From contig ML014126.1 in assembly GCA_003615045.1 (NCBI GenBank), positions 62,001 to 126,000 on the forward strand: 64,000 nt of DNA, in the 5' to 3' direction. A model generated the notes under the pieces. That model had not been told where the DNA came from. It saw only the letters and a list, made by a program, of their open reading frames with translations, and ran no database searches. Origin of the DNA: Caulochytrium protostelioides. Lineage: Eukaryota; Chytridiomycota; Caulochytriomycetes; Caulochytriales; Caulochytriaceae. Below, piece after piece: positions 32,107 through 41,500 of the stretch. Numbering within the stretch: the stretch's first letter is position 1; every line of letters begins with the position of its first letter. The position numbers were made by a program, and so were the translations under genes.

Positions 32107-33055
32107 TCCCAGCCCGGTCTGACCACCATCACGTGGCGCGATGGCTGGCCTGCTGGCTGGCCTGCTTGTGTGCATGCTCGCTGGTTGGCTTGCGGGCTTT
32201 GTTGGTTCGCTGATAGTTGTTGTGAGCTGTTCTACTTGGTTGCATCAATGCATACCCCCACCTCCTCTTTCCATCCTTTTTGATCGCCGATGCCGCCGAT
32301 GGCGGCCGCCGTTGTCACTGGGACGACGGCGGATGCTGACGCCGACGCGGTTGTCTCTTTTTTCTCCGTTCTCTTCCCTCCTTCCACCCTATTTACACTG
32401 TCTGTCCTGTTGACCTTGTCTGCATCCAAGCATCGGGCTGCGGAGGAGGCGCTGCAGTGCGGCGAGGGACATCGATGATTCGGCGCGCGTACGGGACATG
32501 GATGGACCGAGCGGACCACGCGCCGTGGCGCAGCAAAGCCCCCTCTCTGTCCGCCGTTCTGCCGGTGCTGGCGCCCTCTCCCCGACGCTGATCGGAGGTG
32601 GGCGAGGTGCCATGTGTGCCGCGGAAGGGGAAGGGGAAGGGGAAGGGGAAGGGGAAGGGCGCTCCGACTCGAAGCACCGGCGCGTGAAGGCCGCTACCGC
32701 TCGGCCATCGGCTGCGGACGGGCGTCGGAGAGCGACCAAGATCTCGGCACGCGCCTGCCGCGATTCATACTCCTGCCAGGCAGGATAAGCGATGACGACG
32801 AGGGCCCGCGCCCGCGGCGATCAGCGGCGCGACAAGCGATCCAGCGGACGGGGCGATCACGCCGATCGGCAGCAGGAACTCCCGTCAAGCGCTTGGTCCC
32901 GCTGCGAGCTCTCCACTCCTGCAGATTCCTCCCGGCCGTCACGATTCCGCCATTCGCCTTCACACCGCTCGACGCTCTGCCCGACGGCCCTTGCCTCGTG
33001 CCTCCCTCCCCGCTCGGAACCACAGACCGCGGGCGGTGCGCCTGCATTTTGCGCG
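32107..33055. other. Intergenic region between SPFH and LRRC23-like genes
   Basis: 3' flank of the SPFH gene and promoter of the LRR gene. No gene seen. It contains a GGAAGG purine repeat. Confidence 0.5.
32623..32658. repeat. GGAAGG hexamer, polypurine tract
   Basis: Six perfect units, all purine on the plus strand, about 400 bases upstream of the LRRC23-like start codon. Mirror-symmetric purine tracts of this kind can form triplex DNA. Confidence 0.9.
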
Positions 33056-34756
33056 ATGGCCGACGCCGAGACGTATGACGACGCCGCGGCGCGGGAGCCG
33101 GTCGACGCCGCCGAGCACGACGGGGCGGACGCCGACGGCGGCGACCCCGATGCGCTCGACCATGACGGCGATGCCGAGGATGGTGCCGAGGGCGCGGATG
33201 CCGAGGGCGTCGAGGGCGCGGCGGACAGCGAGAAGGCCGGCGTGAGCGAAGAAGTCAGCGAGATCGAGGACTCGTTGGACCCGGGCACGCAGCCGCTGCG
33301 CGCCGAAGACGTGTACCCGAACACCTCCGTGCTGGCGCGGACCGCCGACGGCTTGAGCTACGCGCTGACGAAGTTCGAGCTCCATGGCGCCGGCATCACG
33401 AGCGTCGATGCGCTCAAGACCTGGACGCATCTGCGCTATGTGGTATGTTGTTGCCTGTTGCCTTTGCAGGCGTTGCATGACCCGGGCGTGATGCGCGTTA
33501 ACTCACGATGACGCGGCATACTCACCGTAGGATGGTTGTTCTGTTTGTTATTCATCTGCGTGGGAATCTCGGTCTCGATCCAGAACGTCTCGGACAATGA
33601 GATCAAGAACTTGAAGGGCATTGCCCAGCTCCCGTACTTGCTGTCGCTGGACGCACGGCAGAACGTGCTGCGCGGGCTGCCGAAGGAGCTCGAAGGCAAG
33701 CGGTACCTGCAGTACCTCGACGTGTCCGAGAACCAGCTGAAGCGGTGGAACCTGACGGACGCGCCGCTGCCGGACCTGATCTACTTGAATGTCAGCAAGA
33801 ACCAGCTCGCGATGATGGACGTCACGACGTATGCGCAGCTCGCCATCCTGGAGATCCGCGGCAACCGCTTCTCGTCGCTCGCGGGGCTCGCGGCGCCCAA
33901 GCTGGAGAAGCTGTATGCGGCCAAGAACGAGCTGGAAAGCTTAAGCGACTTGGGCGCCGCGCCCCATCTGACCGTGCTGCATCTCCGCGAAAACGCCATC
34001 ACCTCGCTGGCGGGGCTCGAGAACGCCCCCAAGCTGGCCCGGCTCAACCTCCGCGGCAACCGCATTAACGACGTCGCGGCTCTCGATGCGCTTACCGCGC
34101 TGCAGGAGATCAAAAGCATTACCTTGGACGGTAAGTCGACGCGCCAAATGCTCTTGATGACGCGATCGAATCGATGGGTCTCCTCGATCGTTTCACTGGT
34201 GTCGACGCTTAACTCACCCCGCTCCTCCTGTATCCTTGCTGACGCACATCCTTGCCTGCTTGCTTACGGGTATCCGTGCTTGTCGACATCCCTGCCGCTG
34301 TCTGTGGCCTGGACGAACGCATCGATGCGTATGACGCGGTCGCACAGAAAACCCGATCCAAGACTCGTTGGAAAACTACCGTCTAGAGATTCTCTCCCGT
34401 GCCCTGACGCTCGAAAAGATCGACAAGGACCCGGTCAGCTTCTCGGAGCTGGAAGAAGCTCGCCTGGTAAGTTGTTAGCGGCGCCCACGCCGCCGATGGC
34501 CACCGGCACGCTACGACGATGACCAGCCACCACTCACCACGACGAATTGATTGATGATGAATTCGGGCTTGTATGTTCCGTGTACGATCCGCGTCTGCTG
34601 ATCCAGCTCAAAAAAGAGCGCGAAGAGTCGGCGAAGGCTGCCGCGTCTGCAGCGGCGATGGCCGCGATCGAAGCCGAAGCCGCCGCCGCGGCCGCCGCCG
34701 CTTACCTCCAGGACAACCCCGAGCCAGTTGACACACCCGAAGACGAGGAAGAGTAG
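33056..34756 (+). CDS. LRRC23-like leucine-rich repeat protein (radial spoke), four exons
   Basis: Exons 33056-33442, 33584-34130, 34348-34466 and 34607-34756, with introns of 141, 217 and 140 bases (GTATGT, GTAAGT and GTAAGT donors, CAG acceptors). All frames join and give 400 residues. The N-terminal 85 residues are acidic. Leucine-rich repeats run from about 100 to 310 (for example HLRYVNVSDNEIKNLKG, YLQYLDVSENQLKRW, LARLNLRGNRINDV). The LRR cap reads NPIQDSLENYRLEILSRALTLEKIDKDPV, then a charged Ala-rich helix. This order matches LRRC23, a component of radial spoke 3 in motile flagella, which implies a flagellated zoospore stage. An outer-arm or Sds22-type LRR protein is less likely. Confidence 0.8.
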
Positions 34757-34919
34757 ACGACTTGACGAGCCCACCATCCGGGGTGGTCACCCGTTTCGAT
34801 ATCACGACGCTTGTCTCGCAGGGACCGAGAAGGGACGCGGTATCCAGGTATAATTTAAAAAAACGTCTTGCGCGACCATGCGCGCTCGCGAGGAACAAGG
34901 ATCGAACGGGCGCGAGGCG

Positions 34920-36884
34920 TCAGTTCATCAACACCATCGGGTGGGTCGCGATATGGGGCAACTTCGTATAGTCCGGGTGGCCCGAGCGGCACTCCTCGCA
35001 GAGGTCGATCGCGTGGTCCCCGGCACACACCGCACAGTGCCACCGCGGCCCCACAATGGGCTCGGCGCCGCACACGTCGCAGGCATAACCCTCATGCACC
35101 GTCGGGCCCGTATACGCGCCGTAGCCCCGCGCCCCGCCGTCCCCGGCCGTGCCGCCCGCCGCTGCCGCCGCCGTTGCCGCCGCCGCGGCCACCGCCGCCG
35201 CTCCCGGCCCGGTCCCGGCGGCCGACGCTGTCGCGGCCGGCGCCGCCACAGCGGCCGCGAGCGCGCGGTTCACGTCCATCGCCATGCGCGCCAGCTCGTG
35301 GAGGTCTCCGCGGAGGTAGATCCCGCCGCTGACTTTGGGGTTGGTGATGGCGCCGGCGGCGACGGGCGCCGTCGCCGGCGTCGGTCGCGCGGACGCGCGC
35401 TTGCGCGTCGGGGGCGGCGTGCCGCTCGCCGAGGCGGATGGCGGCGTGCCCGCAGCACTTCCGGACGACGGCGGCGGCGGCAGCGGCGGCAGCGGCGACG
35501 TGGACGCAGGCGAGGCCGCCGCGGGCGCCGCACCGCCGCCACGGCCGCCATGGCCAGCCGTCGCGGCGTTGATCCGCTTCACACGGCTCGCGATCTGGTG
35601 CCAGGACCGGCGGGTGCCGAGCCGCGCCGCGAAGCGGAGACAGCGCGCCCGCGGTGTTTCGCCGTCGGGGCCCCACGCGTCAGCAATCAGCCGCCGGAGC
35701 TGCTCGTCCTCCTCGGCGGTCCACGGTGTGCCGGGCGCCGTCGTGGGCGGCGCGCTGCGAGGGGCGGGCGGCGACGCCGGCAGCGACGGCGACGACCCCG
35801 GCGTCGCCGCCGTGCTGACCGCCGCGGACACCGACAGCGGCGTCGCCGGCCGCGACGGGGCGGCCGAGGAGGGCGCCGCCGAGGTCGGGCGGCTCGGGCT
35901 CGGCGATGCGCGGGCCGGCGGGGACCGCGCGCCGCCGGTGCCGGGGCGGCCGCGCGGCGGCGTGCGCGCGGCGTCCGGCGTGCCGGATCGAGACGGCGAA
36001 CCGCCCTCCTCGGACGCGGCGCGGCCGGGCGACCCGTCGCTGGTGCCGCCCCCGGCGCTGCCCGACCGCGCCAGCCCGACCGTGCGCCGCCAAACGGCGC
36101 CCGGGCGGTAGCGCTCAAAGACGGCGTCGGCGGGGTGGATCCATTCCTGGTGGCCGAGACGGAGGCGTTTGGCGGCGGCGCTCGCGGACGGCGGCGGCGG
36201 CGGCGCCTCGGCGGCGGCGGCGGCAGCGGCGGCGGCGAGGTCCGCGGCGGTCAGCAGCGGAAAGGGCGGGCCGCCGCGGCCGTCGCCGGCGAGCGGACGG
36301 TTGCGGAGCTGCCCCTCGCGGGTCCCGTGGGCGTCGGCCCAGGCCTCCCACTCGGCGCCGTATTTGGCAAAGGCGATGCGCGGGCATGCGGCGATCTTGT
36401 GGGGCTTGGGCAGCGGCGGCAGCTCGCCCGTCAGCAGCTGCGTCACGTACAGCAGCGGGTCGGCGAGGGCGCGGTCGCGGGTCTGGCTGATGATCTCGAG
36501 CTCGGCCCGCGAGCGGCGGAGCTGGTCCGAGAGCACGTTGAGGGCGGACACGAGCAGCAGATAGTCGTCATTGGCGGCGATCGCGGCCGCCGCCGACGCG
36601 CGCAGTTCGGCTGGATTCGGCCATGGCGCACGGGTCGTGGGGTGCGGCGATCCGGAGGGATGGCACGCGGGCGTGGGGGCAGGTATGGAGGGAGGCACAG
36701 CAGCCGGTTGGGGCGGAGGCGGATCGCCGTGGGTGGATGGTGCAGCCATGAAGGGCGGAGTTTGGGCGACCGCGACGACGGGATCGACCGGCGACGACAC
36801 CACGTCCAGATCACGCGCGGGCGGTCCGGGTCCCCGTCCTGGCCGGGCGTCCGCCCGTAAACCGTCGGCTTCGGCTTCGGCCAT
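34920..36884 (-). CDS. ZZZ3-like SANT/Myb and ZZ zinc-finger protein
   Basis: 654 residues. The first in-frame ATG is at 36884, as the longer open frame upstream starts only with non-ATG codons. The N-terminal third is Pro-rich. A helical region with DDYLLLVSALNVLSDQL, then DPLLYVTQLLTGELPPLPKP and RIAFAKYG, matches the domain before the SANT of ZZZ3. The SANT/Myb domain is TPWTAEEDEQLRRLI through SWHQIASRVKRI. The C terminus is a ZZ finger with CDVCGAEPIVGPRWHC, CAVC and DLCEEC, ending in HPMVLMN. ZZZ3 is a histone-binding subunit of the ATAC acetyltransferase complex in animals. Ada2, which has ZZ before SANT, has the opposite order and is excluded. It converges with the LRRC23-like gene. 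Confidence 0.82.
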   Translation of the reverse strand: MAEAEADGLRADARPGRGPGPPARDLDVVSSPVDPVVAVAQTPPFMAAPSTHGDPPPPQPAAVPPSIPAPTPACHPSGSPHPTTRAPWPNPAELRASAAAAIAANDDYLLLVSALNVLSDQLRRSRAELEIISQTRDRALADPLLYVTQLLTGELPPLPKPHKIAACPRIAFAKYGAEWEAWADAHGTREGQLRNRPLAGDGRGGPPFPLLTAADLAAAAAAAAAEAPPPPPSASAAAKRLRLGHQEWIHPADAVFERYRPGAVWRRTVGLARSGSAGGGTSDGSPGRAASEEGGSPSRSGTPDAARTPPRGRPGTGGARSPPARASPSPSRPTSAAPSSAAPSRPATPLSVSAAVSTAATPGSSPSLPASPPAPRSAPPTTAPGTPWTAEEDEQLRRLIADAWGPDGETPRARCLRFAARLGTRRSWHQIASRVKRINAATAGHGGRGGGAAPAAASPASTSPLPPLPPPPSSGSAAGTPPSASASGTPPPTRKRASARPTPATAPVAAGAITNPKVSGGIYLRGDLHELARMAMDVNRALAAAVAAPAATASAAGTGPGAAAVAAAAATAAAAAGGTAGDGGARGYGAYTGPTVHEGYACDVCGAEPIVGPRWHCAVCAGDHAIDLCEECRSGHPDYTKLPHIATHPMVLMN

Positions 36885-37211
36885 GATGGAAGCGCTCGTG
36901 GTGTCGTCGCCACGGGCCGGCCGCCGCTCAACGGGATCAGCCGCGCGTCTCTTGGGAAGGTCGCGTCGACGGTCGGCCTCGGGCCGTCGCGCCACGGGCG
37001 GACGAGGCGCCTTGCATCACCGCGCCGGCCGCGTGTGTCACGTGGTCTTGTCGCCCGCAGCCGCTCGTCGCGATGGCGTGGCCGGCCCCTGCCGAAGCGA
37101 GGGGTTTGCGGGGATCGCCGCCCACCACGACCGGCGGCGGAACGCTTCATGGAGACAACCGCGACGCGGCGTTTCGGGGGCCCGGCCGTCGGAGTCATGA
37201 GGAACGGGGCG

Positions 37212-37213
<2 letters not shown>

Positions 37214-37249
<36 letters not shown>
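37214..37249. repeat. Twelve GCC trinucleotides
   Basis: Perfect (GCC)12 in the spacer between the phosphatase terminal exon and the ZZZ3-like gene. Non-coding. Confidence 0.95.
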
Positions 37250-37296
37250 TACGCCACGCATCCACGCCACGCGCCCCCGCATGGCGACCGCGCTGG

Positions 37297-38101
37297 TCAG
37301 GCTTGCCAGTTCCACAGCTACCATTCAAGGGAAGTCCCCCAGGAAAGGGCTCGCAAGCGAAAGCCATCAGAGCATCGGATGAGACCACGCGTTTCGATCG
37401 ATTCATACGCATGAGGCGCTATCGGCCAATCGATGTCTTACCTTGATGCAGGGCTCGGCCTCGCCGTGGTCGTAGCCAAGCACGCTGATGGCGCCTGGGT
37501 CGAGCTGGAAGTGCCGGCCGTCCTTGGGCGGCAGGCCGAGCCACCGCGCGCACAGCACCCGCAGGAAATGCCCGTGCGAGAAGCAGATGCCGTGGCACGG
37601 GTCGTCATGGACCGCGGCGGCGGTGGCGGCGGCGTCGGCAGCAGCCCGGCGCTGGCGGTCGCGCACCGCCGCCAGCACGGCGTCGGCCCGCGCGCCCACC
37701 GCCGCGCCCGTCTCGCCGCCGGGCGTCGGCGCCGTGAACACCGTCCACGCCGCGCCGCCCGGCCGCGCCCGGATCTCGGCGCTCGTGAGGCCCTCGTACG
37801 CGCCGTAGTCCCACTCCTGCAGCGCCGCGGGCGCCGCCGCGAGGACGGCGAGCGGCGCGAGGGCCGCCAGGACGCGGTCGGCGGTCTCGCGCGCGCGGCG
37901 GCGCGGCGATGTGAGCGCGAAGCGTGGTCGCGGCGCGGCGCCGGCCTCGATGCGCGCGCGCCAGTGCTCGCCGGCCATCGTGGCCTGCGCCGCGCCGGAC
38001 GGCGTCAGCGGCAGATCGGTCCGGCTCGTGTGCTGGCCCGTGTCGGTCCACGCCGTCGCGCCGTGGCGCACGAGCGTCAGCGTCGGAAAGCGTTCAGGCA
38101 T
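37297..38101 (-). CDS. Histidine phosphatase, sedoheptulose-1,7-bisphosphatase-like (SHB17 type), two exons
   Basis: Exon 1 is 37442-38101. After AAG there is a GTAAGACATC donor, a 124-base intron ending GGTAG, and a seven-codon terminal exon at 37297-37317 (LWNWQA, stop). Without splicing, the reading would run into an unrelated tail. The product has 226 residues. TLVRHGATAW has catalytic His13, the acid region is EWDYGAYEGLTSAEI, and FSHGHFLRVL has His176. The context TGQHTSRTDLPLT and EWDYGxYEG places it with Shb17-like phosphatases of the phosphoglycerate mutase superfamily, which feed the riboneogenesis branch of the pentose phosphate pathway. A general phosphoglycerate-mutase-like phosphatase is the alternative. 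Confidence 0.82.
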
Positions 38102-38502
38102 GATCGACCGTCGCTGCAACGCCGCGGGAGGCTATGAGACGCGTGGGCAAGCGAAGAGGCGTCTCGGACAGGACAACGGCGACGTGATCATCGATCGCAC
38201 GCGACGGCTGCGTGCAGTCCTCATGCTGATCATGGTGATGACTTCTTACGACTTACATGATTCGGCGTGAATGATGAAAGCGGGGTCCCACTGCACCAAC
38301 AAGAAATCGCACGTCACGACGGCAAGGCCATGGTGACATGCCGATCCTTCGGGATGGACCGACGAGAAAGAAAAAAAAAGGGGAGAGAGAGGCACCGCAG
38401 ATGATGTCACTGAGCAAGGGTCCCCGTCAACAAGGGCCGCAGGCATCGAGCCAAAGCGATGGAAGCCCACCTCTCCGACAGCTCCGACAGCTCCGACAGC
38501 TC
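38102..38502. other. Spacer between phosphatase and TPR-protein genes
   Basis: Promoter of the phosphatase gene and 3' flank of the TPR gene. A short CTCCGACAG triplication lies at about 38474-38500. No gene. Confidence 0.5.
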
Positions 38503-41500
38503 CTAGAGATCCTGGCGGGCCAGCGGCAGATACTGCGCGAAGCGGCCCTGCCACGCGCTCAGATCCCACACCTCCAGGGCAAAGAGGACCATCACGACCA
38601 CGCCGAACAGCGCCACCACCATCCCGATCTCCTGGATGTAGTACGGAGTCGCGTCGGCCAGCACCGTCTCGGCGAGCGCTTGCAGGCGCTCGCCCCATCG
38701 GTCCATGACGCCGCTGCCGACGTGGCGCTCGCGCGGGCGCCGACGGCGGGCATCCGAGGGCGCGCCGTCGGCGCCGTGGGCCGCCGCCGCGCCGTTGTCG
38801 TCGTCGTCGTCGTCGTCGTCGGCCGCCGTCTCGTGCGTCAGCACCGCGTCCGCCGGGTTGACCTCGAGCTGCATGATGTCCTTGCGCATGCGGCGGCGCG
38901 CGAGCGCGTCGTCATGCGCGAGCCGCGCGGCCTCGTCGCCGTGCTGCACGGGCGGCAGCCCCGCGGCGGCGAGGACCTCGTCGTCCTCGCTGTCCATGTC
39001 CGAGAAATCGCTCAGCCCGTGGGACCGGCCGGGGCTCGGCGACCGCGCCGCGCGGACGCCGTCCATCGCCGCCGGCGACGCCGCCGTGCCGAGCGTCGTG
39101 CCCGGATGCAGGCCGGCGCGCTGCCGCAGCGCCGCGCCGACCTTCCGCCGCCGCGCGCGGTGCTGCCGCTGCGTCTTCGTCAGGTGCAGGTCCTCGGCCG
39201 CCGCCGCGTCGGCGTCGGCGTCGGCGTCGTCGGCGTCGTCGGCGTCGGAGGACTCCGCATCCGAGACCCAGTCACCGACCTTGCCGACGTTGAGGAAGGC
39301 TTTGCTCTTGGGGGGCGCGAGGGCCTCCGGGTCGAGCGGGTCGATGAGGCGGGCGGACGCGGGCGGGCCGCCCGGCATGGCGGAGTGCGGCGGCGCCGCC
39401 GAGCGCGGTATCAGCGACGTCGGCGGTTGCGAGGCGCTCGCTGCGTCGTGCGGCGCCGCATACGGGAACTTGGCGAGCAGATCGAGCAGCTGCGAGGGGT
39501 TGCTGGAAGTATACCACAGCGACGTGGCCGCCTGCGACGGCGACGGCGGCGCCGGCGACGACGCGGTGGCTTTGTGGGCACGCTCGTTCATCCCCAGCAC
39601 GCGCCACAGCGCGAGCCGGGCGGCGCGGGAGGTCGGCGAGGAGGCGGACGTCGGCGCGTCCACGTCGGCGGCGTGGGTGACGGCGTTCCAGTCCGCGAGG
39701 AAGTCCACGACGCGCGCGGTCGCCGGGTGCACGAGCGCCGCATAGATGTGGCTGGTGGTCGCGTACGAGTACAAGGCGGAGTCGCGGACGCGCTCGGGGT
39801 CGAGCGTGAACGTCCACGCCACGAACCAGCCATGGCCCGGCGTCTGCGTCGGCGGCTTCCCGGACTCGCTCTTCGAGCCGGCCACGGATTCGCTGGTCGG
39901 GGAGCCGGAGGCAGGGGGATTCGACGAGTTCGAGGATGATGTCGATGCCGACGATGTCGATGCCGGCGAGGGGTGGGGCGGCGAGGTCTGCATCATCTTG
40001 AGGAGGAGCGCGGCCGAGACCAGCGGCTGCGAGGGCAGCACGTAGGAGAGCCACGTATCGTCGTCGACGCCCGGCGGCAGGTTGAGGGCCGGGTCCAGAT
40101 CGATGGGCAGATCGTTCGGCTCGGCGGCCGGGAACACGGCCTTCATGATGGCGCGGGTAAACGACGTGAACGCCACCGACTGCGCCACCGCGCGGTCCCA
40201 GATCGTCGCCGTCGGCACGTGGCTGTCGGGCCGCGGCGCCAGCGGCAACATCTTGCGCAGGTCGTGCGACATGGCCCGCAGCTCCATCATCATGCCGAGC
40301 ACCGCGGGGTCGTACCCGCCCAAGCCGGCGGTCTGCACCGTCGGCAGCCGCGGCGTCGTCTTGACGATGGGCGTGCCCGGCGCGCCCGTGGCATGTGCCG
40401 ACGTCGGGGCGGCCGATGCCGGGGCCGGCGATCCCGGCGCAGCGGTCGCGGTCTCCGCAGCCGGCGTCGCGCCGTCCATGCCGCTGGCGAGGTTGATTTG
40501 GCTCGACGACGCCGAGAGCGAGATCTGCTGGACGAGGCCCTGGATCTCCTCGTTGTCGGGGTCCATCGCGAGGCCCTGAGCCGCATACTGCAGGGACGTG
40601 TCGGCGTCCTTGGCGAGCAGCGCGGCCGACGCGCTGCGGTACCACGTCTTGTTCCAATGCGGCGCGACGCGGCGCAGCACCTCGGCAGCCTTGCTCGCCG
40701 ACACGGCGTTGCCGAGCTTGATCTCGACGAGGCACAGGTTCGACAGCACCAACTTGTTGGTCGGATCGACCTTCAGCGCCGACTCGTAGTACGTTTTGGC
40801 CTCCTTGTAACGGTTCTGGCGGAACGCGTCGTTGCCCTGCAAGCGCAGGCGCTCGGCCACCATCGACTCGGTGAGGATCGTGTTTTCGCGCCGCGGCGGC
40901 GGCGGCGCCATGGACGCGTCGGCCGCCGCCGTCGGCAGACGATCGGTCTCGGCGGCCTCGGCATCCACAGCGTCGTCGTCCGCAACGTCGTCCGCGTCGA
41001 GGTCGGCCGCGCTGGCGGGCCCCGGACTCGCGAGCGCCGACGGCCGCGCCGACGACGGGGTGCGGTTCGTGCTGAGCGCGAAGGACGGCGTCACGTGTGG
41101 CGTAGCGCCGAACGCGTGGGCCGAGCGCGCGCTCGGCGACGCGGGGGCCGGCGATCGCAGCGACGCGCTGAGCGGGGCCGGCGACCGTGCGGCAGACGCG
41201 GGGCCCGAGCCGGCGACGGGCGACGCGGGCGACGCGGGCGTCGTGACCACGGCGGGACGGGATACCGGACGCCGCCGCGGGGACGACGCGTCCTCGCTCT
41301 GCGCGGGGGCGGCGGCAGAACTCGTGGCGGCGGCGATGGCGGCCGGTGGTGACGAGGATGGCGGTGACGACGGCGCCGTCGTGGCGGGCGCCGTCGCGGC
41401 AGATGCCCTCTCGGCACTCGCTGCTGCCGCTGTGGCGGCCGCCGCCGCCGCCGCGGTCTCGTCGGCGGGCGCGCTCGCCAGCTCAGTGCTGGTGAGCGCC

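Noticed and set aside
34880-34915. tRNA-like T-arm (GTTCGATCC on the minus strand)
   Set aside because: No matching acceptor, D or anticodon stem can be folded around it.
36885-36995. N-terminal extension of the ZZZ3-like protein
   Set aside because: Begins with GTG. The first ATG in frame is at 36884.
39272-40735. 487-codon minus-strand frame within the TPR-protein gene
   Set aside because: Out-of-phase shadow of the real gene.
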